64,000 bases of DNA from positions 17,575,200-17,639,199 of the forward strand of contig CM048843.1 of the NCBI GenBank assembly GCA_026545765.1. Direction: 5' to 3'. The number at the start of each line of letters is the position of its first letter. Positions within the stretch are counted from its first letter, which is position 1. The DNA is from Plantago major. Lineage: Eukaryota; Streptophyta; Magnoliopsida; Lamiales; Plantaginaceae. This document shows, in pieces, positions 35,353-46,400 of the stretch. The notes beneath the pieces were generated by a model. That model saw only the letters and a list, made by a program, of their open reading frames with translations. It did no database searches and was not told the DNA's origin. The position numbers were made by a program, and so were the translations under genes.

Positions 35353-36088
35353 TACTACATTATTCGAGTATTTATAAATGCATAATATAATCAATTCTTA
35401 TGAAGTTACACCGTTCCTGTATGCAGGGGCTGACTGGGGGCATATCGGGGCGTTCTCCCCCAGCCACCCACCCACCCCACCCCCCTAAATCCCCCCCACC
35501 TCGAAAGTACTCCGAAATATATAATTTAGCCATTCCAAACTTAAATTTCTAACTCCGCAAAAAAAAAGCGTTCATGTAAGCGGAAATAAAAGAAGAGTTA
35601 ACTAATCTACATATTTTGGTGGAGGTGGTGGTGGACGGGGATAAAGTAGCATGGCCACTCCACCTTCAAACTCCATGATCGAGCTTCTGCCATAGAAGCT
35701 CCTAGCAAGCTTTCGTGGTAGAAATTCACTTCTTTTTTGTTAAACCATTTTTTCTATTTTTTTAAAACCTTTTTTAATATGTTATGATTAAAATGGTTGA
35801 TTCTAAAGTTTTTCTTGAGAAAATGAGGTTATTCATAATTATTGAAATTGCAAAGTGACACGTGTCACTTACTTAAGCTGCCACGTGTTACAGGGGTACC
35901 GTATTGAATAAAATGTCAACTTAATGTGCCAAAATAGGACTACAAATAAAGGTATCAAAAGAGGAAATGTCTCCGCTTAGGTTACAATTTTCGAATTTTT
36001 CCCCTGGACACTGTGCTTGTTTCCTATGATGCATGAACTGAGTGTGATTTGCGTAGGAAATGATACTGTGAAAATGTGATGCTTGTTA
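35353..36088. other. Unassigned intergenic sequence
   Basis: Contains a C-rich block at about 35455-35505 and A/T-rich sequence. No exon or complete element is seen. A CAGGGGCTGACTGGGGGC stretch at 35424 resembles a hAT end but no partner end was found. Confidence 0.5.
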
Positions 36089-36218
36089 AGGTTTCCGTTC
36101 GAGCCTTGTGAATGTGAAAAACACTGTTGGGAGAGCTGCCCTTCAAAAAGGGACCGACATTACTCGACTGGATTAATCGTGTATAGAAGATACCAATGAA
36201 AAATCAAAAAATAAAATA
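36089..36218 (+). mobile_element. SINE fragment with A-rich tail
   Basis: Flanked by AAATGTGATGCTTGTTA (36072-36088) and AAATGTGATGATTGTTA (36219-36235), a 17-bp duplication with one mismatch. A pol III B-box match, GTTCGAGCC, is at 36097-36105, and the 3' end is ATCAAAAAATAAAAT. The A box is missing, so the copy is 5'-truncated; it would depend on a LINE for movement. Confidence 0.75.
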
Positions 36219-36235
36219 AAATGTGATGATTGTTA

Positions 36236-36867
36236 TCTATATTCGGTTAAAATTTTGTTAATTTAATTCACCACGTTTAATATGGATGATAGTCGTTGGA
36301 GAGATTTAGGGATGTAATTCTAGATGATCTTACTAAAATTAGCATAGTCATTAATTTGTAGTAAAATATTCACTAAAACTAAAATGTAAGAACTTTTTTA
36401 GGTCACAATAATTTGTACTACTACTTATGTCACGTTCCAACTTCCCATTTGATTTTTTTGACATTTTCTTATCACATTTACTTCTAAATCGCATTGAAGA
36501 AAAACTATATTCCCCTGTTGGGAACTCAACTTCCCGCTTTCCATTTTAATCCGACCAAAACTCAATTTCTCATTCATAATTAGAAAAGTTTTATAACCCA
36601 ATTTTAATTATAAATAATAATACTCTCTCATATTTTTTTCAATCTCTCTTATAACCTATTCAATAATTTCCCTACTTTATTATCATATTCATATATTATC
36701 TACTATTTTCTTAAAATATGTCCGAATCCACATGAAATTGATTCCGAGATGGAGTATTAAGATAGCATAATTATTATATTATCTTAATATAATTTTTGTA
36801 ATTTTTTTTCAATTTGATTTAGTAGTAATTTCCGACATAAATAAACAAAAGTTAAATACAAAGTGTA
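36236..36867. other. Unassigned A/T-rich intergenic sequence
   Basis: No supported gene, element end or structural signal was found in this stretch. Confidence 0.5.
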
Positions 36868-37097
36868 ATGAGAGACGGTCTCTAAATAACTTATCTAAAG
36901 ACGATCTATGTTATCAATAAAACCATCCACATGTAATTAATCAAAACGTCTATGTTGTTAACAAAAGAAGTCTTGTTGTAATATGAAAAAAAAAAACAAT
37001 AATGTTGAGAACGTATGTGTTTTGATTAATAACATCGTTGATTTTTTTGGATAATATAGGCCGTCTCTAGATAAATTATCTAGAAACCGTCTCTCAG
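36868..37097. mobile_element. MITE with GAGACGG-type inverted ends
   Basis: Left arm TGAGAGACGGTCTCTAAATA (36869 on) pairs with right arm GAAACCGTCTCTCA (to 37096), and the pairing goes on through TAGATAA-TTATCTAG. The target duplication is not clear. Elements with GAGACGGTCTC ends are common in Caryophyllales (from memory, not tested). Confidence 0.6.
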
Positions 37098-37645
37098 GAG
37101 ACTTACTCAACTAAAAATAATTTTGTAGAACATGATCACTATTCTAAACCTCAATGTATCAGTTTATTCAAACTCTCTCAAATGCAGCTACACAAGTGGT
37201 AAAGCTTTGGGCCTTTCGTTAAACGCCAAGCATACCACATAGGTTGAAGTTAAAAGCCATGTAACTAACCAACACAGATGTTAGATCCTTAATTATAATT
37301 ATTAGGACATGAACCACTAACCCAAGGTAAATCAGAATTTTCAACCAAATGCTATACACGGAATTCAATACAAGTTTGAAGTACTCAATTCGATACTTAT
37401 ACAGGGAATTCAGTACAAGTTCTCTTTGCTGCTACTTGCATTTGCAATGGAATTCAAGTCAAATGTAAATTGAAAAAAGTAAAACTGAACTTTCAAAATA
37501 CTGCTACACCATAGCAGGTAGTAGTTGCTTCTATAAAAATTCTTCAATGTAATTTACAGAGAAAGCAAAGAGGTAAAAAAATTGATAGAAAATTTTAGCT
37601 GGAAGAAATATGAGTGAGCTGCTTTTTAGCTCTCTTCCATCCTAC
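37098..37645. other. Unassigned sequence
   Basis: No supported gene. Two short near-repeats, ACACGGAATTCAATACAAGTT and ACAGGGAATTCAGTACAAGTT, lie near 37355 and 37400. Confidence 0.45.
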
Positions 37646-39073
37646 TCACCCCCATTTGCTTTTCAATTCCAGAGAACATAATACAGACCAAGTCGGTAAT
37701 AAGCCACCCGATATACATTTCGCCCAGTTCCATGAAATAAAGCAAATGTACTGCAAATATATAACAGGAACTGGTCGGACATGTTAATCTTTCTATCAGA
37801 TTACACCCTTAACCATGTCAAACCCGTTTTATTGAACTAAATGTCTCAGCTCATAAGGTAATTGAGAACTTCTCCTCTAGCCTTTCATTTTTCGAGTCAT
37901 TAAATAAGTTAAAGTGCGATTGCATCTTTCGGAATGGTAAAAGTAGCTCTAAAGGAAAAATCAATTGGCTAGAATGAATAGCTTTTGAGAGTTCCTAAAA
38001 TGTTGGAAAAAGAGCAGAAACGGTTATACAACTACATTTGATGATAAATGAGATCTTTGCATTGTTAGATTGGTCGTGAAAAGGCTTATTGGGTCTTTAA
38101 CATAAAATGACACCAATTTAACATGACCTTGATATGAAAACATGTATTGAACTCATGATAGACTCAGCAATAGTATACAGTATTGCTTCAAATTTAGAAA
38201 GAGCTAAAATACACATGTCTCAATCAATTGGTTAACCTCGCTGCTCATCTCCTTGACTTAGGAGACCAATAAGGTGAAAGAATCAATCCCAGATATTTAA
38301 AAATCGCGGAAATGCAAGACAACAACTTACCCGTTGACCTGGGGATCCATCACTATTCGATCTCTGGCATATGGCTGAAGAGGAGAGTGATTGGCCGTAA
38401 CTGTCCCAGTTTGTTTTGCTTAGGAATATAGAATTTATACATTGCATACCAAAAGGATGCTTCTCACCAAGATAGAAGCATTAGGTGAACACGACACAAT
38501 CACAGAAGTTTATTGTGATTTAACATTTAGAACCTGCTTGGATGGGATTAGTCTGGCAGTCCAATGCTCAATTTCCTTGACACAAACATGAAACTGAGGG
38601 CTAAATCATTTTACCGGCATATATAGAACATTTTTGGAGGCCTTTTCGTAATGTACTCACCAGCCATCAGCACCAACCATGCTTTTAAATAGCTGCAAAA
38701 CATCAATAGTCATAATCTGCAGAGTTCACAAAATATAATTCTATGTTGCATACTCATGTAGTTGCTTTCATGTGTATTAAAATAAATTAAAACACGTAAA
38801 TCCGTTTTCATAATACACGCTAAATTTTGCACTTAAAAGATAAATTAGTAGCTCGTAAAATCTAGTTTTAAGGAAGAATTAGCAAAATCTAAGTACCTCA
38901 ACATCAAAAAGGCCTTTAAAGATTTCTCCAGGGGAAGAAAATGTGGGCCCTTTATTGAGCTTCCAGCAAGCTCAATAAATTAGCATATGGTTAACATCCG
39001 ATAGTGACTTTAGTACCTCTAATGAATTTTTCAGTTGCACGCACCATCATTACCCTTGGACAAAATTCAAGTT
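37646..39073 (-). CDS. Candidate micro-exon chain of an unrecognised minus-strand gene
   Basis: Five exon-like blocks have acceptor and donor signals. They are 39073-39017 (LEFCPRVMMVRATEKFI), 38949-38897 (PTFSSPGEIFKGLFDVE), 38692-38661 (LFKSMVGADG), 38400-38331 (YGQSLSSSAICQRSNS..) and 37750 to about 37646. Sizes 57, 53, 32 and 70 bases keep one continuous frame: the first ends in phase 1, the second in phase 0, the third in phase 2, the fourth in phase 0. Acceptors read TTTTCAG, AAAG, TTTTGCAG, GGGACAG and TTTGCAG; donors GTACT, GTACTT, GTGAGT and GTAAGT. I do not recognise the protein. Reading of the fifth exon is ambiguous and another donor (GGGG|GTGAGT) lies in it, so the gene may continue. 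Upstream exons were not found. It may be a real gene, a pseudogene or a captured piece. Confidence 0.35.
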
Positions 39074-40173
39074 CTGAAAATCAAACATAAACATAATTGA
39101 ATTCAGAATTGAAGCGCCCAAAACCTGGAGATATACATCACAACAGGGAAGGGAAGCTGAACCAAGTGTTATCACAACTGAAATTTGAAAGACAACTGAA
39201 ACTGGTAACAAAGTTATGTTAAGAAGAAGAAGACCATTTTCTTGATCAGATATTAGATGCTTCAGAAATTCATTTCGCTTGATTGGAAGAGAATACTTAG
39301 AAAGATGAAGGGTTGGGATATGTTAGAGATAGTGGTGGTTCTTCAGGTTTGAATAGTAATCAAGCTTCTCAAGAATGCCAGTATTGTAATCAGGGCAATC
39401 CTGGGTTATAATGTTTTCCAGATGACATGCTATGAATCCAGCAACTCCATAAATAAAGATGTTCTTTGGCCTATATCTTTACATGTTAAAACGACCTCGA
39501 AGCATCTCCAAAAGGGCAAAGAAAACCTATCTTAATCTATTAATCATATGATAGTTGATCTTATACAAACATGAAAACACAGACCAAATCCAGAAGAATA
39601 ATCCAATAATGTGTTTGACAGGTAGAATACAAATTCAGATAAAATAACTAAGTTCGGAAACAACAATGTGAAAACATAACAGTATAGCTTATAGCTTTTG
39701 CAGTGCAATGCATGTACCGAAGCAGTCAACATCAAAACTTTAGAAATAAATCACTTAGCATCACTTAAGATTAATGGAGGCTATGAGGAATGAAAAGGAA
39801 CTCCAAAGGGATCAAGGATGAACCTTTTGCAGGCCAGAACAAAACATTTAAACATTTGCAACAACTATGGTTGGTATATGGCAAATGCTCCAGGTTTTGT
39901 CATCTCCCATAAAGAAGCAAATTCAATAATGAATACATAATCGGCCATCATTTGTTTCTCCTTATATAATCCTGCAACAAATTAATAAAATCAACAAAAC
40001 AGAACAACTTGAATTTATCCGGGTCATACCGTTTTAAATATGGGTATAGTATAAATAGGTTTTTTTTTCCCTTTTTTTTCCATTTTCAGCGGATTCTTTC
40101 AATTTTCTCCGATTTCTCTCCTTTTTTAGCGAAAAACCTAGTTTCTGGAACGGTTTCATTGCGCGATTCTCAG
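39074..40173. other. Unassigned sequence ending in a possible 5' leader exon
   Basis: Most of the stretch shows no supported exon. From about 40080 to 40173 the sequence becomes pyrimidine-rich (TTCTCCGATTTCTCTCC) and ends ATTCTCAG followed by GTAATG, as a 5' untranslated exon of a plus-strand gene would. A short CQYCNQ-like cysteine pair near 39380 on the plus strand recalls a gag knuckle but has no context. Confidence 0.35.
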
Positions 40174-40198
40174 GTAATGTATGTTTTTAACTCGATTC

Positions 40199-40217
40199 TT
40201 TTTTTTTCTTTTTTTTT
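40199..40217 (-). other. Poly(A) tract downstream of the RPL23 copy
   Basis: The minus strand reads AAAAAAAAAGAAAAAAAAA about 155 bases after the RPL23 stop. Its position at the end of a 3' UTR-like segment fits the tail of a reverse-transcribed mRNA. Confidence 0.6.
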
Positions 40218-40372
40218 ACGCTCCAAATCAGTGACCATAAAACACAGTAAAGATGAAAAGGTCACAGTCAAATACTCACTGTCTAAATACGACATAACAA
40301 AACAAAAATTGTTCTCAACCAGATCTGAGAATAGGAACTAGACACAAAATAACACCAACGCAACTTTGATCC

Positions 40373-40870
<498 letters not shown>

Positions 40871-41068
40871 TTAATCGATGATGTATGTTTCAGTTTCGAG
40901 CGGTTTCGAGCGGTTGTTGCTTATTTTACTGTGTTTTCATCCCGATCCATCAGGTAATCTGTTGAAACTCATTTTGTTTGTGTTTTTAAAGTTGTTTTCA
41001 GTTCGTTTTCTGTTTAATCGGTGATTTTAACCTTTTTTTTCTACTCGTTTTTGCTTGATAGGTATTAA

Positions 41069-41132
41069 ATGGCGGAATCGAATACGGAACAAGTGAACAC
41101 GGAGCTTCCTCTCCTTCTTAATTCTGTTTCCG
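41069..41132 (+). CDS. First coding exon of an unrecognised plus-strand gene
   Basis: The ATG at 41069 follows an acceptor-like TTTTGCTTGATAG. It codes MAESNTEQVNTELPLLLNSVS and then a donor G|GTATAG at 41132. The leading exon could be the one ending at 40173, with the RPL23 copy in the intron. Downstream lies only minisatellite-rich sequence and one lysine-rich block (42059-42223) that might be its last exon. Too little is present to name a product. Confidence 0.35.
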
Positions 41133-41489
41133 GTATAGTTTATTCGCTAGATCTGTGGTTCATTTTGTGTGAAACTATCTAGGTTTTAGTATTTATTATC
41201 TAGTTTTACATGAAAATACTCTACGTTTTACCTTTTGCTATGATGTGGTGTACAACTGCATATGTTTCTGGAGCAATTTTTGCTAGATCTGTTGATTTAC
41301 AGTTGAATTTTATGATCAGGTATGTCATGCATTTTGAACATTTTGTGGGAAGCTATCAGGTTTTAGTATGTATTGTCTAGTTTTTAACATGTATCATCTA
41401 CTTTTTATGATTTTTAGATTTGCTATGTGGTTGTGTACACTGTATATGTTTTTGGTGGGGATTTGTTGTTTGTTTGTATTTTCTGAATG

Positions 41490-42480
41490 TTTTGTGTGAA
41501 ATTGTCTAGTTTTTATATGAAATTGTCTAGTTTTTACGTGAAATTATCTAGTTTTTATGTAAATACCTTATGTTTTAGCTTTTAACACATATGGTCTAGT
41601 TTTTATGTGAAATTGTCTAGTTTTTACGTGAAATTGTCTAGTTTTTATGTAAATACCTTATGTTTTAGCTTTTAACACATGTTCTATTTTTACGAGAAAT
41701 TGTCTAGTTTTTACGAGAAATTGTCTAGTTTTTATGTGAAATTGTCTAGTTTTTACGTGAAATTGTATAGTTTTTATGTAAATAACTTATGTTTTAGCTT
41801 TTAACACATATGGTTTAGTTTTTATTTGAAATTGTCTAGTTTTTATGTAAATACCTTATGTTTTAGCTTTTAACACATATGGTCTAGTTTTTACGTGAAA
41901 TTGTCTAGTGTTTATGTAAATACCTTATGTTTTAGCTTTTAACACATATGGTCTAGTTTTTAACAATATTTGTCTAGTTTTTCATGTTATATTTTTATGT
42001 TTTGCAGTTATGCTGAAATGTCTAGTTTTTAGTATGTATTGTCTAGTTTTTATGTAAGTTGAAAAAGCTAGAAGCAAAGAAAGCTTCTGGTGAAAAAGCT
42101 TCTCAAGGATCTAACAGATCTGCTGCAAAGAGACCTGCTGCTGATGAAGATTTTGAAGAGGGTGGATTGGATGATTTGAAGAAGAATGCTTTGAAGAAAC
42201 CAAAGCAATCGAAGAAAAAATAGTGTCTAGTTTTTACAACAGATTGTCTAGTTTTGTAACTGAATTGTCTAGCTTTGTAAATGAATTGTCTAGTTTTATT
42301 ACTTATCCAGAAATTTACTCAGTGAAACATAATTGTCTATATTGTCTAGTTTTTACATTATATTGTCTAGTTTTTACATTATACTTGACCCGTTTTTTAT
42401 GAATCCGGGTCAAAAGATCCGCGAAAAACCATAAAAAAATCAAGTCGAGAAAAAAGGTATAATTGTCTAGTTTTAACATT
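41490..42480 (+). repeat. TTGTCTAGTTTTTA minisatellite with a higher-order unit
   Basis: A unit of about 21 bases, TTGTCTAGTTTTTAYGTGAAA, recurs dozens of times, in part head to tail. A longer unit of about 80 bases adds GTAAATACCTTATGTTTTAGC and TTTTAACACATATGG and recurs at about 41565, 41650, 41775, 41850 and 41925. Single TTGTCTAGTTTT units continue on both sides of the lysine-rich block at 42059-42223, up to about 42475. Sparse units start earlier, near 41180 and 41375. Confidence 0.9.
42059..42223 (+). CDS. Lysine-rich C-terminal coding block, unrecognised
   Basis: A 54-codon block ending in TAG reads LKKLEAKKASGEKASQGSN, SAAKRPAADEDFEEGGLDD and NALKKPKQSKKK. The composition, a charged helix followed by acidic and basic patches, and codon regularity look protein-coding and nuclear. 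It is embedded in the minisatellite. It may be the last exon of the gene starting at 41069 or a captured exon; no acceptor is certain (a GTAAG just before it ends in AG). Confidence 0.35.
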   Translation: MKKLEAKKASGEKASQGSNRSAAKRPAADEDFEEGGLDDLKKNALKKPKQSKKK

Positions 42481-43299
42481 TAAAGGGGACTTTCGGGACT
42501 TTTCTATATATAGGGGTCTTTCACAATACAGACTCAGATTCCTTTAGTCAAGAGCCCCGCATTCTTTAGTAGTCAAATCAAAGACTCTATAGTTTCTGAG
42601 TTTTAATATAATAATACGGACTCTTCCACCCTTTCAAATGAATTTTCGCTTCAGTCATCGATGGACTTTTTCTATCTAATATCTAATTTATTAAGGCTGA
42701 TATTTATCTCCGTTGTTTTACATTTTATGAACAATTCTGTAATTAATGTTAGAATTGAAATTGCAATTTTTTGCACTTAATTTTTTAATTCGGCATTTCT
42801 TTGTTTATTAACCGGTTCGACAATTGTAATTGTTTTTCTATGAATATTTTGTAGGAAATAACAAGTTGAGCTGCAACTCAAGTTGATGGACTGAGATTGG
42901 TGAGCTTGGGCCTCAAGGAAGAATCCAAAAACAATCTGGAAGAGCTGTAAAGAATCCAGACGCAATCTGGAAAGAAAGTAGGCGCAGGCAACATAATAAG
43001 GAAGGAGTTTGATTTGTTTTGAACACAAAGAATGCAATTTATGAAAGAGTTTGGCAAGTTATGGGCACATAGGAAGTAAGAAGAAAATAAAGATCTTAAG
43101 ATATCTATCTAAGGAATATTTCCTTCCAACAGAACGCAAGAAACAAAGGAAAAGAATCTGCATTCTTCTTCTTCTGAGATAGAACGCAAAGAAGAAACAT
43201 GACCGGCGTTCTTCTTCCTAGTGCAGTTCGACTTGGACATTATATATTGAAAAAGAATGTTTGCAAGAAAACTAGTCTTCCATAGTATCAATTCACATT
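42481..43299. other. Unassigned sequence
   Basis: No supported gene. A TGTTAGAATTG start at 42749 and CAATTCACA near 43297 look LTR-like, but the adjacent five bases do not match. Confidence 0.4.
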
Positions 43300-44860
43300 A
43301 TTGAGAGTTAGGTGATGAGACGATAATTTAGAGTCTCATTTAGTCCTTTTTAGCGGTCTTTGTTAGTCTTTGTTTATAGTTTTTTAGTGTTTTTTATGCG
43401 TTTTTATGTTTGGTATTTTGTTTGTGTTTTGTAGGTCTTTTGTTCTTTAGGTATGATTTGGAAGAAAGACGACTTTATGAGATGTTATTCGAGTAAAGGA
43501 ATAAAAAACCGAAGTGTACTTGAAGATAAGCCTTGTCGACTAAGAGAATCGAAGAACAGCAAGCTCGCCGCGGCGAAGAGATATTCTCGCTGCGGCGAGA
43601 AATCTAGTACCTGCTGGGCAATGCTATAACAAGAGCTTCATGGCTAGAAGACGCAAGAAACGTAATCGAGGCATTACGGAATTCTCGCCATGGTAGTATA
43701 TATTCTCATTGTGACGACGAGTTTCTGACGTTTTATTTTGTTCTCCTTATTTAGGTTAGACTTGGGAGTTTTTTGGCCATAACTTCTTCTACTCAAATTT
43801 TACCTAGAAAAGAGCTCCTAGACCTAGTTTTTGACATTGATTGATCTTGGAGCTTGGTTTTTCTCTTGTAACGAATCATTGACATCGAATTCTTAGTAAG
43901 TTTGATAATTCTCTATTGCTTCCGTACAATTCTTCGTGTTTTGCTTATCCCTTGAATTGTATGCTCTTGCTTGCGAATATCTCCATGATTATGCTTTTCT
44001 TGTTCATAACTATGAATTCTTTCGTCTTTGCTTCAAGTATGAGTAGCTAAACCACTCTAGAACTCGGTAGTCATGTGAAAGTTATGCGAATTCAAATCTA
44101 GGGTTCATCTTCGTTCATATAGGTTCGTCTAGTTTGATATTCTCGTAAAACCTTCAATCCAATACGCTAGTTTAAAATCTTCTAATTTGTTTAGGTTAAG
44201 AATCGTCGGCCTGACAAACCTGACGATTTCTCTAGTTTGAAATATTCGAAAAACAACTTGGTTGAATTAATTTTTCTGTACACCGACCGTGTGACAATAT
44301 GAACGATTACCTTAGATTGAATTAGAATAACCGAATCATTACTACCGTGTTCACTTTCTCTCATTGATCAAAACAATTTATTTGCTTTTCGTATTAATCT
44401 ATGTTTTAGAAGTACAAAGATCCAAACCCTACTTGTTACTCTCAAACAAACTGTTTACTCTAATTCGTTGTGGTAGCTTAATTGATTCCCTAGAGAACGA
44501 TACCGAGTTAAGCATAGTCTACAACTACAGCTTATTCTCTTAAGTTTAATAGAGTATAATTTGAGCTTATCATTAGGTTTTCTTGCTTTACTAGGCATTG
44601 TTGTCGAATTCACTTGTGAGTAGTCTCTAAGGATTGAGATTTACTTTAGTGTCTTCGAACTAGAATAGGTTTTTTGATTATCTATTCTAGGTCTAGTCTT
44701 TGCAGTTTAATCATTCGTTTGTGATTGATTAAACCTAGTTTTGTAAATCTACTTTTCTTGATAGTGGAAATTTAGCCTAAGGTACGGTCGGTATCTTTAT
44801 ATACCGGCTAGAAAGTAATCGTGGTTGTCAGTTTTTATTTTCCGCTGCATTCTGGTCATA
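43300..44860 (+). repeat. LTR-like sequence, unclassified
   Basis: Starts near TGATGAGACGATAATTTAGAG, with a small stem GAGAC..GTCTC, and has the T-rich, then AAC/TTC-rich texture of plant LTRs. It contains two palindromic segments, CTCGCCGCGGCGA and CTCGCTGCGGCGAG (about 43565 and 43590). No coding frame. Boundaries and family are not established. Confidence 0.35.
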
Positions 44861-44968
44861 TCTGTTTACTGATGTCAATCACTGTTGAAGACGCTGTTGA
44901 CTCAACACCATAGTCAACATCGTCTGAAACTTGTCCAGAGTACCAATCCCGGTCCTACAGTTCTAACA
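44861..44968 (+). repeat. End of the Copia-3 5' LTR
   Basis: The sequence ends GTCCTACAGTTCTAACA immediately before a primer-binding site, so this is LTR DNA. The LTR start could not be placed. Confidence 0.5.
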
Positions 44969-44970
44969 AG

Positions 44971-44982
44971 TGGCATCAGAGC
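44971..44982 (+). other. Copia-3 primer-binding site
   Basis: TGGCATCAGAGC, two bases after the LTR end, is a one-base variant of the initiator tRNA-Met complement TGGTATCAGAGC. Confidence 0.75.
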
Positions 44983-45024
44983 TAGCCACCTAATTAATTG
45001 GTGTCTGGATTTGGTACTACTACA

Positions 45025-46400
45025 ATGGACTCTGTCAATCTTAATGCTAACAGGCCACCTGTGCTGGATGGGTCGAACTACAACTACTGGCAGATCAAAA
45101 TCAGGACCCACATCAAATCAATTGAAGTTCGTTCCTGGAAATCTGTTCTTGAAGGCTATAGGGCACCTACCATAGGTCCGGATGCTGACGAAGATATCAT
45201 TCCAAAATCGAAAAATCAATGGACAGGTGAGGAATTTGCTGAATGCTCTTATAATGAAAAAGCCTTAAATGCCATTTTTGCTCATGTTGATGCTCATATG
45301 TTCAAAATTATTCAGAATTGTACTACTGCTAAACAAGCTTGGGACTTACTTAAAAGTCATTGTGAAGGTGATAGCAGTGTGAAGCAAACTAAACTTAGAA
45401 TGCTCATGTCAAAATTTGAAAATCTAAGAATGGCTGAAGAAGAATCTGTTGACAGTTACTTTGATAAACTTCTTACTATTTCTAATGACTGTCAAACTTT
45501 AAGTGATCCTATATCTAACAAACAACTTGTTAGCAAAGCTATTCGTACTATTTATTCAAAATTTGATACAAAACGCACGGTTTTAGAAGATACAAAAAAT
45601 CTTGCTACTATGGACCTTCACTCCTTGATGAACAACTTGAAAAACTATGAGCTCCAATTGAATGAGCGACAAGGAGTAAAAAGCCATAGCCTATCTCTTC
45701 ACTCAAAATCAAAAGTTTCCGAGCCTGACAGCAGTAGTGATGAATCTGATGAGATGACTGATGAGATGTTTTCTAAAGCTTATAATAGTCTTCTTAAAAA
45801 GTTTAGCAAAACCAACTTTAGAAACAACTCAAGTGGTAGCTCTAGAAGCAATCCTAAGGCTTCTAAGTTTAAAACCATTGAACTTCCTGCTCTTGATCTA
45901 AAAAAACTTGAAAACGTTAGATGTTTTGAATGTCAAGGTTGGGGTCACTTTCAGAATGAGTGTGCTAACACACTTCGCAAGAAGGGAAAAAATTTGCTTG
46001 CTTGTCTTAGTGATGATTCAGGTGATGAACAGGAAACTGGAACTGCAAATAATCAAGTTGCTTCTTTGACGTCTGTTCTGGACGATGTTGGGAACCAATG
46101 TTTGGTCAACTGTGACAACTCAACATCGTTGCAGATGATCTACTTTGATTATGATGACTCTCAGAACTGTGAAAGGATACTGGATGATGAATCTTCAGAT
46201 TCTGAACCTGTTCTACTAACTATAACTGTTTGCATGGTTCAGTTGATGTGTGTGCAGATTATCCTTTTGTAGAAGAGTTCACTCCTGAACAAATGGTGGA
46301 GGAACTGAAGCTTATGTATGAAGCTCTCTTGAAGGAATGGAAGAAGATCAAGAAACAGGCAAAGCGTCTTGAAAAGGAGGATGAGAACCTAAAAGAAACC
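45025..46400 (+). pseudogene. Copia-3 gag, N-terminal part
   Basis: The ATG at 45025 (MDSVNLNANRPPVLDGSNY) is preferred over an earlier non-ATG start. The protein follows the copia gag pattern: NYNYWQIKIRTHIKS, AKQAWDLLKSHCEG, LRMLMSKFENLRMAEEES and the LKNYELQLNER helix. A CCHC knuckle, CFECQGWGHFQNEC, is at 45922-45963. A frameshift near 46215 ends the main frame at 46270. In the neighbouring frame a coiled coil (EEFTPEQMVEELKLMYEALL) runs on to 46400, where Copia-2 is inserted. Confidence 0.85.

Noticed and set aside
35424..35445. CAGGGGCTGACTGGGGGC as a second hAT end
   Set aside because: Resembles plant hAT termini, but no inverted partner or 8-bp duplication was found nearby.
36097..36105. 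tRNA gene
   Set aside because: Only a B-box match is present; there is no A box, acceptor stem or cloverleaf, and the flanking duplications show a SINE.
41490..42050. CRISPR-like array
   Set aside because: Repeats are A/T-rich, imperfect, in a plant nuclear context, with no unique spacers of constant size.
42749..43297. Solo LTR from TGTTAGAATTG to CAATTCACA
   Set aside because: The adjacent five bases (ATTAA and TTATT) do not match and no family resemblance to the other LTRs was seen.
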